DNA of 5,720 nt from Desulfobacteraceae bacterium (GTDB taxonomy: Bacteria > Desulfobacterota > Desulfobacteria > Desulfobacterales > Desulfosalsimonadaceae): the NCBI GenBank assembly GCA_024636355.1, contig JAGXHH010000087.1:1-5720 (forward strand), given 5' to 3'. Of this stretch, positions 5,494-5,720 are shown in pieces. Numbering within the stretch: position 1 is the first letter of the stretch; each line of letters starts with the position of its first letter. A program made the translations under genes and the position numbers. The notes under the pieces were generated by a model. The model was not told the origin of the DNA. It made no database searches and saw only the letters and a list, made by a program, of their open reading frames with translations.

Positions 5494-5720
5494 CTAGGTC
5501 AGTTTGTTCATCACCTGACCGGTTATGACTTTCGGGTAGTAAAACGTGGTCTTCCGCGGCATGGTAAGTCCTGCCTCGGCAATCAGGCGCACCAGTTCGT
5601 TGGTCGGCGGGTTCAGGATAAATGCGATATCGTTATCCCCGCTTACCACGGATTCAACTGCATCGGCATCACTGCTCGTATAATTGATCAGTGCCTCGTT
5701 GTCCAGACCGTTTTTGTCGA
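5494..5720 (-). CDS. DUF1015 family protein, C-terminal fragment
   Basis: An open frame enters from the right edge (first full codon at 5718) and ends at TAG (5494-5496), giving the last 74 residues of a longer protein. The stretch IAFILNPPTNELVRLIAEAG, then LTMPRKTTFYYPKVITGQVM, matches the typical DUF1015 C-terminus, whose usual form is a hydrophobic FLLNPT segment, then MPxKSTYFYPKLxTGL. Members are about 400 residues long, widespread in anaerobes, and have no settled biochemical function. The gene lies upstream of panC on the same strand, 109 bp from the chosen panC start, with a terminator-like hairpin between them. Only the C-terminus is visible, so nothing can be said of its start or promoter. 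Confidence 0.8.
   Translation of the reverse strand, partial: DKNGLDNEALINYTSSDADAVESVVSGDNDIAFILNPPTNELVRLIAEAGLTMPRKTTFYYPKVITGQVMNKLT

Noticed and set aside
4575..5528. A long plus-strand open frame (about 317 codons) antisense to panC
   Set aside because: It overlaps panC, whose motifs are intact, has no recognisable domain, and is the kind of open antisense frame produced by GC-rich codon use.

Overview
The window looks like a piece of chromosome from an anaerobic Desulfobacterota (deltaproteobacterial, Desulfobacteraceae-like) bacterium. This is inferred from the gene types (a CHASE2-class III cyclase, a LPP20-like envelope protein, a DUF1015 protein), the style of the MetK and PanC proteins, and the short intergenic repeats. 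No rRNA or other taxonomic marker is present, so the assignment is tentative.

Layout. Plus strand, 1-2833: the 3' part of a membrane-bound CHASE2/adenylate cyclase gene (its 5' end lies before the window), followed after 28 bp by a secreted LPP20-like protein of unknown function, probably in the same operon. A non-coding, repeat-rich stretch follows at 2834-3264, where two converging transcription units meet. It holds a CGCCAAGA-type repeat inside an A/T-rich inverted repeat, a strong bidirectional terminator, two identical 18-bp terminator-like hairpins, and between those two hairpins an inverted-repeat element whose arms are arrays of 7-bp units. Minus strand, 5720-3265: the last 74 codons of a DUF1015 protein, a terminator-like hairpin, panC (pantothenate synthetase), and metK (S-adenosylmethionine synthetase).

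Function. The plus-strand pair joins a sensor that would make cAMP in response to an extracytoplasmic cue with an exported protein. The minus-strand genes are housekeeping metabolism: pantothenate for coenzyme A, and S-adenosylmethionine. The coding content is mostly ordinary. The points most worth a second look are the panC start, where the family's usual initiator position carries ATA behind a good ribosome-binding site, and the nested repeat architecture in the convergent intergenic region. I found no clear evidence of a new multi-gene system.
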